This document shows, in pieces, positions 36,307 through 45,244 of a DNA stretch of 64,000 nucleotides. Positions within the stretch are counted from its first letter, which is position 1. Each line of letters opens with the position of its first letter. The position numbers and the translations under genes were made by a program. The notes beneath the pieces are model-generated. The model saw only the letters and a program-made list of their open reading frames with translations. It made no database searches and was not told the origin of the DNA. The DNA is from Niallia circulans NBRC 13626 (GTDB lineage Bacteria > Bacillota > Bacilli > Bacillales > Cytobacillaceae), in NCBI RefSeq assembly GCF_001591585.1, contig NZ_BCVE01000025.1, positions 1 through 64,000 of the forward strand. The letters run 5' to 3'.

Positions 36307-36792
36307 ATGAATATGGAAAGATGGATTTTAGTAGGAATTATTGTAATCAGTATCCTTGCCATTTTCTTACTTGTTCCCAAACAGAAAACGAGAGAAGCGT
36401 GGGTGATATTTTTATCTCTGCAGATTATCACTTGGCCTGCCGGATTACTTGCTGTGGAATGGAATATGATTGACTACCCTGTTCAACTTTTCTCCTCCGC
36501 AAACAAATTTAACCGGTCTAGCTTTACGTTTGAATTCTTTCTTTTCCCAGTGACAGCGATTATGTTTAGTTTATATTTCCCCAAAAAATTAAAAAAAACA
36601 GGCAAATTCTTCTATTATTTTCTCTTTGCTGGATTCTTCACTTGTCTTGAAGTAGTGATAGAGCGCTGCACCGAACTCGTGGACTATCTTAGTTGGCACG
36701 GATCTTATACGCTACTAAGTGTTATGGTCACATTGTATATTAACCATACTTACTATAGTTGGTTTAAGAAGGAACTGAAAAAGAATGAATAA
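36307..36792 (+). CDS. CBO0543-type small membrane protein (subgroup B)
   Basis: 161 residues, four or five hydrophobic helices. Similar to 38850 in FEFFLFPVTAIMFSLYFPKK, then HGSYTLL and a C-terminal helix. Unknown function. AGGTG precedes the ATG. Its last 8 bases overlap the next gene, so the two are probably translated together. Confidence 0.7.
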   Translation: MNMERWILVGIIVISILAIFLLVPKQKTREAWVIFLSLQIITWPAGLLAVEWNMIDYPVQLFSSANKFNRSSFTFEFFLFPVTAIMFSLYFPKKLKKTGKFFYYFLFAGFFTCLEVVIERCTELVDYLSWHGSYTLLSVMVTLYINHTYYSWFKKELKKNE

Positions 36793-37252
36793 GGAACTAA
36801 TTATTTTAATTATTTCATGGGTTGTCTGTTTGATTTTACTCATTCGCATTATTCCAAAAGAGAGAAAAAGATATTTTCAAATTGTTTTTTTATTCGCCCA
36901 TGCAACAGCTTGGATTTTTACACATATACAAGTATCTATGGACTTGGTGAGATTTCCATATAGAGAATTTTCGCATGCAACAAAAATGAGTTTCTCCCTC
37001 TACTACATTGTATTGCCAACTTTCGCTGTTCTGTTTCTTCTCTATTATCCGGAAAAGAAACATTGGCTAAAAATTTTCCTCTATTACTTAATCTTTAGCA
37101 ATGGCATACATCTTTTTATGTTTTTAGTAGAGAAAAATAGCAATCTTATACATGATCTAAACTGGCATTGGTGGCTTGCTGTCAGCATCGACTTTCTCGT
37201 TTTATATATGACTAAGAAATTTGCCTTCTGGTTTAGAAAAGGTTTTGCATGA
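36785..37252 (+). CDS. CBO0543-type small membrane protein, overlapping partner
   Basis: 155 residues, membrane protein with helices at residues 4-22, 30-48, 70-90, 97-115 and 124-142 roughly. Motifs LPTFAVLFLLYYPEKKHWLK and NGIHLFMFLVEKN resemble 36307. Start ATG at 36785 lies inside the end of the previous gene; AAGAAGGAACTG in that gene may serve as ribosome site. The pair may be a hetero-oligomer. Confidence 0.72.
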   Translation: MNKELIILIISWVVCLILLIRIIPKERKRYFQIVFLFAHATAWIFTHIQVSMDLVRFPYREFSHATKMSFSLYYIVLPTFAVLFLLYYPEKKHWLKIFLYYLIFSNGIHLFMFLVEKNSNLIHDLNWHWWLAVSIDFLVLYMTKKFAFWFRKGFA

Positions 37253-37271
37253 TTACAAAGGGCTACAACAT

Positions 37272-37316
37272 AAGGCCAAATTCCCTGTGAGCATGAAGGA
37301 ATTTGACCTTTTTCTT
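37272..37316. terminator. Terminator between CBO0543-type pair and AlkD gene
   Basis: AAGGCCAAATTCC and GGAATTTGACCTT pair; T tract CTTTTTCTT follows on the plus strand. It also lies at the end of the minus-strand AlkD gene. Confidence 0.78.
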
Positions 37317-38022
37317 AACATCTTACATATTTCCTTTTAAATCCTAGCATTCCTCTGTCCAGCTCTTTTTGAATTCTGTCTGATATAATTGAGGTCGTGC
37401 TTTTTTTCTTGCCTTTCTTGATTTCCACTGGACCTACTGCTCTAGCCGTTTCTACTGCCATTTCATGTAAGGAAACATAGGAAATGGCTACAGTAGCGAT
37501 AAAATTATTCATAGATGATTTTACAATATCTGGAGCTTGATGAATCGTATTTTCTACTTGATTCAGCATACTCGCCAGCTTAGTTTCACTAAATTCCTCG
37601 TCCTTGCGGTTTCCTAACAGCCAGCAATAACAGCTCCATCCGGCTGACATGCGAAATTCTTCTCCGCTTTCGATCCACTTATCAGCAACATCTTGGGCAA
37701 AGTCAGTTTCCGCTAAAGAAACGGCTACTATAAAATCGGAAATCATGTAAAAATAGGCTGCATCAATCCACCGCTCAAAATCTTCCTCTGTCATGCTCTT
37801 TGGATCACAAATAACCCCTGCAAAATACATGGCATCATAGTTACCCGTTGCATATAGCTCTTCTGCCAAGGCTTGATCCTTCTTAATCATCCTAGAAAGT
37901 GGCTTCATCGCACCTGTTGCAATCCCAAAAACCGGCTCTTGTGCCCCATTGCCCATATAAATCTTTTTCGTTCTCTCCTTCCCTAGTGCTTCTAGTTCCT
38001 GCATAACTGTTTCCAAATCCAT
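37315..38022 (-). CDS. AlkD-like DNA alkylation repair protein (HEAT-repeat DNA glycosylase type)
   Basis: 235 residues, wholly helical. YMGNGAQEPVFGIATGAMKP and the repeated helices resemble the AlkC/AlkD superfamily, which excises alkylated bases. The C-terminus EIKKGKKKSTTSII and KRKYVRC is basic. Not a certain catalytic match: the Trp and Asp of AlkD are not plain to the eye. GAGGAAG precedes the ATG. Confidence 0.75.
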   Translation of the reverse strand: MDLETVMQELEALGKERTKKIYMGNGAQEPVFGIATGAMKPLSRMIKKDQALAEELYATGNYDAMYFAGVICDPKSMTEEDFERWIDAAYFYMISDFIVAVSLAETDFAQDVADKWIESGEEFRMSAGWSCYCWLLGNRKDEEFSETKLASMLNQVENTIHQAPDIVKSSMNNFIATVAISYVSLHEMAVETARAVGPVEIKKGKKKSTTSIISDRIQKELDRGMLGFKRKYVRC

Positions 38023-38164
38023 TGTTTCACTTCCTCTTCTATATGTGATTCTAAATGTATTCTGCCGGACTTCTTCCCTTCTTTATAAGACAAATGAAGG
38101 AATTATCTGTTCCTTGTTGAAGTATATACCTATCCATTGTATTTAGAAAAAAGGAGTATTGTCA

Positions 38165-38722
38165 ATGAAGCAGCCATTCCCCATCATAGAAACAGAGCGT
38201 TTGCATTTAAGACAGGCAAGAGATGAAGATGCAAAAGATATGTTTATCTACTTATCGAATCAAGAGGTAGTGCAGCATATGGGGCTTGAACCTTACAAGT
38301 CAGCAGAAGATGTATTAGAAGAAATAAATTGGTACAAATCAATCTGGGAAAAAGGCACTGGCATACGCTGGTGCATCACATTGAAAAAGGAAAACATCGT
38401 TATAGGAAGCTGCGGCTTTCTGAATAGACAGCCAAAGCATTATAAAGCAGAAATTGGCTATGAATTAAGCAGCAGCTATTGGGGACAAGGAATCGCAGGT
38501 GAAGCCCTCAACGCTGTTCTCGCCTATGGATTTCAACAGCTTAGCTTGGAAAGAGTCGAAGCCTTAATCGAACCAGCCAATACAGCCTCGCAAAAATTAG
38601 TCGAAAAACACGGCTTCTTAAAAGAAGGCCTATTAAGGCACTATGAGTATACACGCGGAAAGTTTGATGATTTATATATGTATTCGATCCTTAAAGGAGA
38701 TTTTGAAAAAAGCTCTGTGTAA
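38165..38722 (+). CDS. GNAT N-acetyltransferase, RimJ/RimL type
   Basis: 185 residues. PIIETERLHLRQARDEDAKD at the start, then IGYELSSSYWGQGIAGEALN as acetyl-CoA loop and ANTASQKLVEKHGFLKEGLL near the end. ATG at 38165 has AAGGAG 8 bases upstream; a TTG at 38159 sits two bases from it and is rejected. Confidence 0.86.
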   Translation: MKQPFPIIETERLHLRQARDEDAKDMFIYLSNQEVVQHMGLEPYKSAEDVLEEINWYKSIWEKGTGIRWCITLKKENIVIGSCGFLNRQPKHYKAEIGYELSSSYWGQGIAGEALNAVLAYGFQQLSLERVEALIEPANTASQKLVEKHGFLKEGLLRHYEYTRGKFDDLYMYSILKGDFEKSSV

Positions 38723-38737
38723 GAAGCAGAGCTTTTC
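38711..38737 (+). terminator. Terminator of the GNAT gene
   Basis: AGCTCTG pairs with CAGAGCT, followed by TTTCT. The stop codon lies in the loop. Confidence 0.82.
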
Positions 38738-38849
38738 TAATTTCTATCTTGCTTATTCATCCATCCTCATATTCCCATTAAAAAAGCAGCAGGAAATCTT
38801 TCTTCTTTGGTTAAACTAAAAGAAAAGCAAAGGAAAGGGAGAATCTACT

Positions 38850-39341
38850 GTGAAGAAACGCAAGCAAGAAAAGCTCCTGTTACGGGTCCTATTTGTAATT
38901 GGAATAGGTTCGTTTTTAAATTTACTGCGAAAGCCGCCACTAAAAGATTGGCTCATTATTTTCTTATTGAAAAGTTATATCGCCTCTATTTTAGATAATC
39001 TGTTAGTAAAAAAGGGCTATCTAACTTATCCTGTAAAATTTTTAAAGACATTTGATGTCAGTGTTATCTTCAGTTATCTTCTCTTTCCTGTCACTTGTAT
39101 CTATTATAATCAAGTAACAAGAAATTCAAGTATAGTGGGAATTTTGGTTAAATGCTTATTGTTTAGCCTTCCAATAGCGATTGCCGAACATTGGATCGAA
39201 AGAAAAACCAATTTAATTAAATACAAAAAATCCTGGACCTCTTTCCATAGCCTGGGTTCCATCGCAGCAACTTTTTTATTTGTTCGATTTATGATGATAC
39301 TAATTAGAAAAGCAGCTATTAGACAGCCAGCTAAAAACTGA
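38850..39341 (+). CDS. CBO0543-type small membrane protein (subgroup B)
   Basis: 163 residues, start MKKRKQEKLLLRVLFVIGIG. Hydrophobic helices and the FSYLLFPVTCIYYNQVTR motif resemble 36307 (FLFPVTAIMFS). C-terminal basic tail. GTG at 38850 has GGGAG upstream. Function unknown. Confidence 0.7.
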   Translation: MKKRKQEKLLLRVLFVIGIGSFLNLLRKPPLKDWLIIFLLKSYIASILDNLLVKKGYLTYPVKFLKTFDVSVIFSYLLFPVTCIYYNQVTRNSSIVGILVKCLLFSLPIAIAEHWIERKTNLIKYKKSWTSFHSLGSIAATFLFVRFMMILIRKAAIRQPAKN

Positions 39342-39462
39342 TTGACTTTTTCAGTCCTTTTAACATGTGCAAAAAAAGCTACTAAATCTTTCGAATCTTA
39401 AAGGAATATTTTCCCCTTATATAGAATCTTTATCATACATTCTATATAAAGGTGGAAAATAA

Positions 39463-39846
39463 ATGAACTCACTCTCTTCTCCTATTGCTTGTAAAGTAAA
39501 TAATGTTTTTATTCATGTTGATAATCTTGAAAAGGCAGCTGAATGGTATAGTGAATTACTCGGACTTCCTTTCAATAAAAATAATGTTGAATCGCCTGTA
39601 TACAATATTCCAGTTACTTCAGAAACGGGGATTACTTTGGACGACCATACTTTCGATCCAGGCTTTAAGTTAAATCACTCTGAGCATGTTTTGTTTAACT
39701 TTTTTGTTCAAGATATTGATGAAGCATATCAGTTTATCAAAAACAAAGGGATTACTATTGTGAAAGAGATAGAACGAATTGGTGATTTTGCTTATTTTAA
39801 CTTTAAAGACTTAGATGGAAATGTATTAATGATTTGCAATAACTAA
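39463..39846 (+). CDS. VOC-family protein
   Basis: 127 residues. VNNVFIHVDNLEKAAEWYSE at the start and FVQDIDEAYQFIKNKGITIV, then YFNFKDLDGNVLMICNN at the end, the VOC double-fold. Likely metal ligands His and Asp. Unknown substrate. AAAGGTGG lies before the ATG. Confidence 0.83.
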   Translation: MNSLSSPIACKVNNVFIHVDNLEKAAEWYSELLGLPFNKNNVESPVYNIPVTSETGITLDDHTFDPGFKLNHSEHVLFNFFVQDIDEAYQFIKNKGITIVKEIERIGDFAYFNFKDLDGNVLMICNN

Positions 39847-39994
39847 TACATTTCCATTCATCCATACAGCTTCTTTTTGCTGTAATTCTTTATTCTAGGC
39901 TTCTAAGTCCATTATTGTTCGTTTCCTTGTAAGTCTGCAATCACCTGTAAGCTTATACTAACTCTTCTATTAATAAAACTCTTCCTTTTCAATG

Positions 39995-40026
39995 AAAAAC
40001 AGCCTTCTTATAAGCGGCTGTTTTTC
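39995..40026. terminator. Bidirectional terminator
   Basis: AAAAACAGCC pairs with GGCTGTTTTT; T tracts on both sides. Serves the VOC gene and the AraC gene. Confidence 0.84.
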
Positions 40027-40032
40027 TAAAAG

Positions 40033-40887
40033 TTACTTGGATGGTTTAGGAATAATGGGCACCCAGAGTTCATGGCGCGGCTTATGTCCTGGGCCATAAT
40101 AACATTCTATACATGGTAAATTGGCAAGCTCATATCCAGAGGTCGGAACCCATTCGGAATATAATCGTTTCCAAGCTTCTACGATATTGGGAAAAACAGC
40201 CCATGTTGCTGGAGGAATAAAGATGCTTTCCATCCCATTCTTTGCTTCTCCCTCATACCGGACACCCGTAAAATAATTGAATTCCTCGTCCATTATGGCG
40301 GCTTCTTTTCCACATATACCTAAAATCCCTTCCAATGAGCACTTTGGATTTTCCCATGACAGGTCAATCAATTCCTGCATAAATCCATCTTTTTTCGCTT
40401 TGCTCCAGATGGTCGGGATCGTTTTAAAGGCTCTACTTGTTTGAACCGAATTGCTCTTCCCAACAATCCTTACTTCAAAGTCTATATTTTCGATTCGATA
40501 TTCCATTTCTGTGTCTCCTTTCATAGTGATTTGAAAGGAGATTTTTGGAAAGGCCTTTAGCTGTGTTCCTTGATGACGGCATTCTGAAGGCTTTATTCCA
40601 TGTAGTTTTTTGAAAGCACGAGAAAAAGAATCAGCCGATTCATAACCATATAATTGAGCAATTTCAATAATCCGCTTATCGCTTTTTTGTAATTCAAAAG
40701 CAGCAAGCGTTAAACGTCTTCGTCTTATATATTCAGATAGAGTAAATCCAGATATAGATGCAAACATTCTCGAAAAATGAAACTCGGAACAGTACGCAAT
40801 TTTGGCTAATTCTTTGTAGTCTATCTCTCCTTCTAGATTTGCTTCTATGTAGTCTAGTACATGATTCATTCTATCCAGCCAGTCCAT
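40033..40887 (-). CDS. AraC-type regulator with C-terminal GyrI-like domain
   Basis: 284 residues, paralogue of 5868-6740. AraC helix-turn-helix pair in residues 1-110 (CSEFHFSRMFASISGFTLSE, then YGYESADSFSRAFKKLHGIK), then the GyrI-like domain ending GHKPRHELWVPIIPK. GGAGGG precedes the ATG at 40887. No clear target gene; the lipoprotein beside it is in the same direction. Confidence 0.86.
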   Translation of the reverse strand: MDWLDRMNHVLDYIEANLEGEIDYKELAKIAYCSEFHFSRMFASISGFTLSEYIRRRRLTLAAFELQKSDKRIIEIAQLYGYESADSFSRAFKKLHGIKPSECRHQGTQLKAFPKISFQITMKGDTEMEYRIENIDFEVRIVGKSNSVQTSRAFKTIPTIWSKAKKDGFMQELIDLSWENPKCSLEGILGICGKEAAIMDEEFNYFTGVRYEGEAKNGMESIFIPPATWAVFPNIVEAWKRLYSEWVPTSGYELANLPCIECYYGPGHKPRHELWVPIIPKPSK

Positions 40888-40987
40888 AGAATCCCTCCTT
40901 TCACTTCCTATCTTATAAAAACTAGAGACATTTCGTCCGACATATGATGCCTATAAATGTCGTATCCAGATGGAATGATAAAGACCG

Positions 40988-41665
40988 CTAATCTGCCATA
41001 TACTCATTCACTAATTCATAGCATCTCTTCTTAGTGGATTCGTATAAAGAAATATAATTAGCAACATTTTCAAACGTACCGCCACTATATTTTGATCTCT
41101 CTTCCTTTGCTGCCGCTTCCTTTTGTTCAATCCACTTCACTTGATCTGTTTTCAAATTATTCATTACTTCTGGTGATAACTCTGCCTTTAAAATGCTATA
41201 AATCTCGTTCAGAGCCTCATCATACTTCTCATAGGATACGCCATAGTAGTTAATCATCGCGTTTGTTACCCCTTTATCTGAATCTTTCTTATCAGGCATA
41301 GCATCAACTTCTTTTTGGATGTTATCTAACTTTGCGATAAACTCTGCTTTTCTTCCTTCTACTTTATCACCTGCTTGCGATTTATCTTCGCTCGCCGGTT
41401 TGTCCATCTTGCTATTCTTACTATTTACAGCAGTTTCTGTCCTATCTGCAGATGCTTCATTAGACGAAGAAGAAACGTCTGTGTTTTCTGCTTTCTGATC
41501 AGTTTCTGACTGCTTATTATTAGTGTTATTCGATGAATCACTTTCTGACTGCTTATTATTAGTGTTGTTCGATGAATCACTTTCAGATGTGTTGCTACAT
41601 GCAGACATACCTGCTAATAAAAGAACAAGCAAGGTTGCTGCAAAAAATATACTGCTTTTTTTCAT
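40988..41665 (-). CDS. Lipoprotein with LprI-like (lysozyme inhibitor) domain
   Basis: 225 residues. MKKSSIFFAATLLVLLLAGM, then SACSN lipobox, followed by a 90-residue Ser/Asn/Lys/Glu-rich linker and a C-terminal domain with VKWIEQKEAAAKEERSKYSG and NYISLYESTKKRCYELVNEY, the LprI/DUF1311 pattern. Such proteins bind lysozyme in some species. ATG at 41665 has TTGGAG upstream. A 39-base tandem duplication in the linker repeats SDSSNNTNNKQSE twice. Confidence 0.82.
   Translation of the reverse strand: MKKSSIFFAATLLVLLLAGMSACSNTSESDSSNNTNNKQSESDSSNNTNNKQSETDQKAENTDVSSSSNEASADRTETAVNSKNSKMDKPASEDKSQAGDKVEGRKAEFIAKLDNIQKEVDAMPDKKDSDKGVTNAMINYYGVSYEKYDEALNEIYSILKAELSPEVMNNLKTDQVKWIEQKEAAAKEERSKYSGGTFENVANYISLYESTKKRCYELVNEYMAD
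41503..41580. repeat. 39-bp tandem duplication inside the lipoprotein gene
   Basis: Two units of 39 bases (41503-41541 and 41542-41580), identical except for one base, plus five bases of a third. In frame, they duplicate 13 residues of the linker. Confidence 0.88.
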
Positions 41666-41731
41666 TTTGTAAAACTCCAATCTCTTTATGTCTTGTCCGA
41701 AAAGTTTAACCTTCCATATCCATTTTAACAT

Positions 41732-42282
41732 AGATTCCCAAATTTCTTCCTTTTCCGCTAATAAATCAATGTGTAAATGATAGAAAAGGAGTTTTATCCA
41801 AGTCTTAGATATAATTTGGGAGCTTTAGTTCATAAAACAATGTTTTACTATGACAATGGCTTGGGATACTGAAGAAAAAAGCTTATTCTTAGATTTAATT
41901 CACTTCTTCTCCTGATAAAGGTACTGAAAACTCATATTAAATAAAGTGACTGTTGATTGAATCTTTCTAGTAATAAGAAAATACGGATACAAAAAAATAA
42001 TTGGTGGATTGGCTTTTTTTGAGCTAAATTCTTTTTCTCCTAATCTATTTTGTATTTGTAATAGAAAGCGAGATAAAATGAAGATTTTATTTGGGGATAA
42101 AGGAACGGTTTTTGGCTCTATTAGCGTTATCTAGAAAGGCGCCAATAGACTATTTCCTGTTTTGCTGATATTTAGAATGTAGACAACCGTTTGAAAGTTG
42201 GTTTGAAAAGAATGGTATCAATAATAACAAGCGTAGAAACAACAAAGAATAAGTAGAAAGCAGCTAAAAAATGAATTTGAAA
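41732..42282. other. Gene-free AT-rich stretch
   Basis: About 550 bases between the lipoprotein and acetoin reductase genes. No credible coding frame with a ribosome site was found. One single GCTGATATTTAG sequence near 42168 recalls the TTGGCTGAT arrays, but it is not repeated. Confidence 0.5.
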
Positions 42283-42312
42283 GCTGCAGTCTGCATTTAC
42301 AGACACAGCAGC
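42283..42312 (-). terminator. Terminator of the acetoin reductase gene
   Basis: GCTGCAGTCTG pairs with CAGACACAGCAGC (one bulge). Modest T tract on the minus strand. Confidence 0.65.
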
Positions 42313-42332
42313 CTCCAATAAACTTTAGAAAA

Positions 42333-43109
42333 TTAACGATAAACTAAGCCACCATCTGTTAAGATTGCTTGTCCTGTAATATAATCGGCATCATCAGAAG
42401 CTAAAAATGATACTAAGTTCGCTACATCTCTTGGTGTTTGATAACGCTGTAACGCAATATCTGCACTATACTGAGCAAATGCTTCACCTGGTTGTAAAGC
42501 ACCATTACTATAACGTACCATTTCTTCATCAATTCGATCCCACATTTTTGTTTTCGCAATCCCTGGACAATAAGCATTAACAGTAATTTGATATTTGGCA
42601 AGCTCTTTCGCAGCAGAATGTGTAAATGAACGTACTGCATGTTTTGTAGCAGAATAAGTACCTAACATTTCAAAAGATTCATGACCTGCTATACTGCAAG
42701 CGTTTATGACTTTACCTTTTGAGCCTTGCGCTATAAATTGTTTAGCAGCAGCTTGTGTACCAAAAACTACACCATTTACATTGATGTTAAATAGGCGGTT
42801 TAATTCATTTTCTTCAATTTCCAAGAAAGGTTTAACTGCATCAACACCTGCATTGTTAACAAATACATCTAAACGTCCAAATGCGTCTACTGCTTTTTGG
42901 ACAAGATTAAACTGATCTTCTCGCTTTGAAACATCTCCCACAACACCAATTACATCAGCATTTTGAGATTTCATTTCTTCTAGAGTGGCATTCAATAACT
43001 CTTGATTGATATCATGTATTACTACTTTGAAACCATCTTTAAGTAAACGTTCTGCAATACCACGACCTAAACCACCGGCTGAACCTGTAATAACTGCAAC
43101 TTTACTCAT
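42333..43109 (-). CDS. Acetoin/diacetyl reductase (short-chain dehydrogenase)
   Basis: 258 residues. Cofactor loop [10 protein letters not shown] near residue 8, then DVFVNNAG, then the catalytic motif [10 protein letters not shown] with Tyr and Lys, and the end [11 protein letters not shown]. The pattern matches the (S)-acetoin-forming diacetyl reductase/meso-butanediol dehydrogenase group (BudC/ButA). It interconverts diacetyl, acetoin and butanediol with NAD(H), a redox sink in fermentation. AGAGGTG precedes the ATG. Monocistronic. Confidence 0.88.
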   Translation of the reverse strand: MSKVAVITGSAGGLGRGIAERLLKDGFKVVIHDINQELLNATLEEMKSQNADVIGVVGDVSKREDQFNLVQKAVDAFGRLDVFVNNAGVDAVKPFLEIEENELNRLFNINVNGVVFGTQAAAKQFIAQGSKGKVINACSIAGHESFEMLGTYSATKHAVRSFTHSAAKELAKYQITVNAYCPGIAKTKMWDRIDEEMVRYSNGALQPGEAFAQYSADIALQRYQTPRDVANLVSFLASDDADYITGQAILTDGGLVYR

Positions 43110-43357
43110 TGAATAAACACCTCTTGTAATAAATTATTACAGAAAAATCAGTTTTCTGTCACTTTAATTATATAAATTACCTATAAAATAAAAATCAAAA
43201 CATTTGAATTCAAGCAATTTTTAATTTTGGTCTCCAAGACCCTCAAAAAATCATGTTTCAGTGGATGTATTATGAGAGTTTGTTTGTATGATTGATGTTG
43301 GATTTTGTTAATCATCTATATATGCTCTACCTTTATCACTAAATCAATCAGCCGAAC

Positions 43358-43383
43358 GTTTAACGAAAAAAACAACAGGGTAC
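43358..43383 (+). promoter_or_regulatory. SigB-type promoter of csbD
   Basis: GTTTAA (43358-43363) and GGGTAC (43378-43383) with a 14-base spacer, close to the SigB consensus GTTTAA and GGGTAT. It lies 37 bases before the csbD start codon. Confidence 0.8.
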
Positions 43384-43419
43384 AAATTAAACATAACATA
43401 AAATGAGGAGTGATCAATC

Positions 43420-43611
43420 ATGGCAGAAAATAAACATAGTATCGCAGATAAAGTAAAAAGTGGTGTATCAAAAGTAAAAGGCGAAGTAAAGGATCAGATT
43501 GGTAACGCGAAAGGCGATACGAGTATGCAAGCTGATGGTAAAAAAGATAAGCTGAAAGGAAAAATGCAGGAAACAGCAGGAAAATTTAAAGAAGATGCCG
43601 ACCGTAAATAA
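43420..43611 (+). CDS. csbD: CsbD-family stress protein
   Basis: 63 residues, Lys-rich, starting MAENKHSIADKVKSGVSKVK and with GDTSMQADGKKDKLKGKMQE, which is the CsbD core. It is a general stress protein of unknown mechanism, controlled by SigB in B. subtilis. A SigB-type promoter lies directly upstream and GAGGAG precedes the ATG. A strong terminator follows. Confidence 0.92.
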   Translation: MAENKHSIADKVKSGVSKVKGEVKDQIGNAKGDTSMQADGKKDKLKGKMQETAGKFKEDADRK

Positions 43612-43659
43612 TGAAAACAAAAAGGGACGTCTTATTACCAGACAAAAAGTCTTGTTAAA

Positions 43660-43702
43660 GGAAAAAAGCGTAATCTCTTTTGGTGATTACACTTTTTTCC
43701 TT
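43660..43702 (+). terminator. Terminator of csbD
   Basis: GGAAAAAAGCGTAATC pairs with GATTACACTTTTTTCC around an 8-base loop, with one mismatch. T-rich tail. Confidence 0.85.
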
Positions 43703-43794
43703 TATTTTATAGTTGGTTGGCAAGATATTATCCAAAACTGGATCCATATCAATCTTACGTTAACGGTAAAATTTTTAGTCGACACGAAACTGAG

Positions 43795-44040
43795 TATGAC
43801 GAAGTCTAGTGTATGTCCCTCCTATTTGAATTAATTCTTTATAAGTTCCCTGTTTCTGTATGCCTGCTTCCGGAATCACTAGAATACAATCAGCAATTTT
43901 TATGTCGCAAACCAGCTGGCGATGACTAAGATAGTTCTTCTTTGTGACAATTCAGTGGATGCTCTTTGTATAGCTGCTTCGGTTTCAGTATCTCAAGCTG
44001 AAGTAGCTTGATCAAGAATTAATATAGATGGATTTAAATT
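43795..44040 (-). pseudogene. Remnant of an ABC transporter ATP-binding C-terminus
   Basis: Minus-strand translation gives NPSILILDQATSA (Walker B; DEATS in intact genes), a stop, then DTETEAAIQRASTELSQRRT, ILVIASWFAT, a stop and, after a frameshift, EAGIQKQGTYKELIQIGG and TYTRL. The order matches the end of an MsbA-type exporter ATPase. Only about 80 residues remain, and Glu after Asp in Walker B is replaced by Gln. Confidence 0.82.
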
Positions 44041-44239
44041 TCTCCCTTTCGGATATATATCAATAGTTGTTCATAAAATAGTGAAGTTGATTATTAATTT
44101 ATTTCGCAAAATCCTAAGTTAATAATATAGTAGTTTAAGTTATTTAAATAATCCTCAACTAAAGTACCTTTGTTGGAGGATTCATTCATTATTTATGATA
44201 TGGTTCTCAGTGGTGTATCTCATTGAAGTTCAAAGTGCA

Positions 44240-45220
44240 TTACTTTCCTAATAAAGTACGATGTTCAAGTAATAACCGAAGCCATTGCGAAGGTTTATGA
44301 TTAGAATCAGATTTATCTTGTCTATTTGGTGTGATATATAAATGCCAGCTTAGCGCTCTTTGAATACATGCTAGCTCATCAGAAATCCGAAGAGTTTTAT
44401 CAATCTCTTTCATTGACCCAAATCTGGTCCAAGGTTCCAGGTAATATGGACGAAATTCTTCTACCATACCCAACCATTCAGTTTCTGATGAAATTAAGTT
44501 ATCAAGCGCATGCCAGAAAACTCGGGTACTGAAGAAGGGATGTGAAATTGATGCGTCACCCCAGTCAAAGAATACAAATTTATTTTCCACAATTCTAATA
44601 TTGTTTGTATGAAGGTCCCCATGTTCAATTGAAGCTGGTATATTGGATGCCATTTCATCACACATCTCAAGTAATATTGGCAAGAGTGAAAGTATCTGAT
44701 TAGTTTCTTCCTTGCTTAACCCTGTTAGACACATTTCTTCTAAATACTGGTTGATTTCCTCTTTAAGAATAGGCATTCTTCGATCAGGAACCCCAATCTG
44801 TAAAAACTTATCCACGTTACCGATTTGTGAAATTTGAAGTTCAGCATAATCCCCTATAGCTTTTTGCCAAAGTTTTTTATCTTTTTGTATCCGTAAGGGC
44901 TGGCCTTTAAAATCCTTCATCAATAGCCATCCTTCTGTTTCATTTATAGCTAGTATATCACCTGTTCTTTCAGGGCATTTCCTATATAATTCCTTGCTTA
45001 GGGCTGCCTCAAACTTTAGTACTGAACCAACTGCCTTAAAATAATAATTATCCTCATTTGTTGGCACACGAAGTAGGAGTGTCAGATCGGTTTCTTTTAT
45101 ATGCTTTATATTACCTTGTACTCGTAAATTTACTTTGTCTAGTTCTTCCACAATCCAATCAATTATTCTTCCGTAATAGTTCTCTTGGGACCACGGAATA
45201 GTTCCTTTTTTTTTCGACAT
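44240..45220 (-). CDS. Aminoglycoside phosphotransferase-family kinase
   Basis: 326 residues. Brenner motif IEHGDLHTNNIRI (catalytic Asp) and the metal-binding FFDWGDASISHPFF near residues 220-245. The N-terminal part has the small ATP-binding lobe with GEGWLLMKDF-like strand (here ETEGWLLMKDFKGQPLR). APH-type kinases modify aminoglycosides or small alcohols; no drug target can be named. It is intact, between two decayed genes. GAGGAG precedes the ATG. Confidence 0.82.
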   Translation of the reverse strand: MSKKKGTIPWSQENYYGRIIDWIVEELDKVNLRVQGNIKHIKETDLTLLLRVPTNEDNYYFKAVGSVLKFEAALSKELYRKCPERTGDILAINETEGWLLMKDFKGQPLRIQKDKKLWQKAIGDYAELQISQIGNVDKFLQIGVPDRRMPILKEEINQYLEEMCLTGLSKEETNQILSLLPILLEMCDEMASNIPASIEHGDLHTNNIRIVENKFVFFDWGDASISHPFFSTRVFWHALDNLISSETEWLGMVEEFRPYYLEPWTRFGSMKEIDKTLRISDELACIQRALSWHLYITPNRQDKSDSNHKPSQWLRLLLEHRTLLGK

Positions 45221-45244
45221 GTAGATATTCTCCTCAACAATTTC

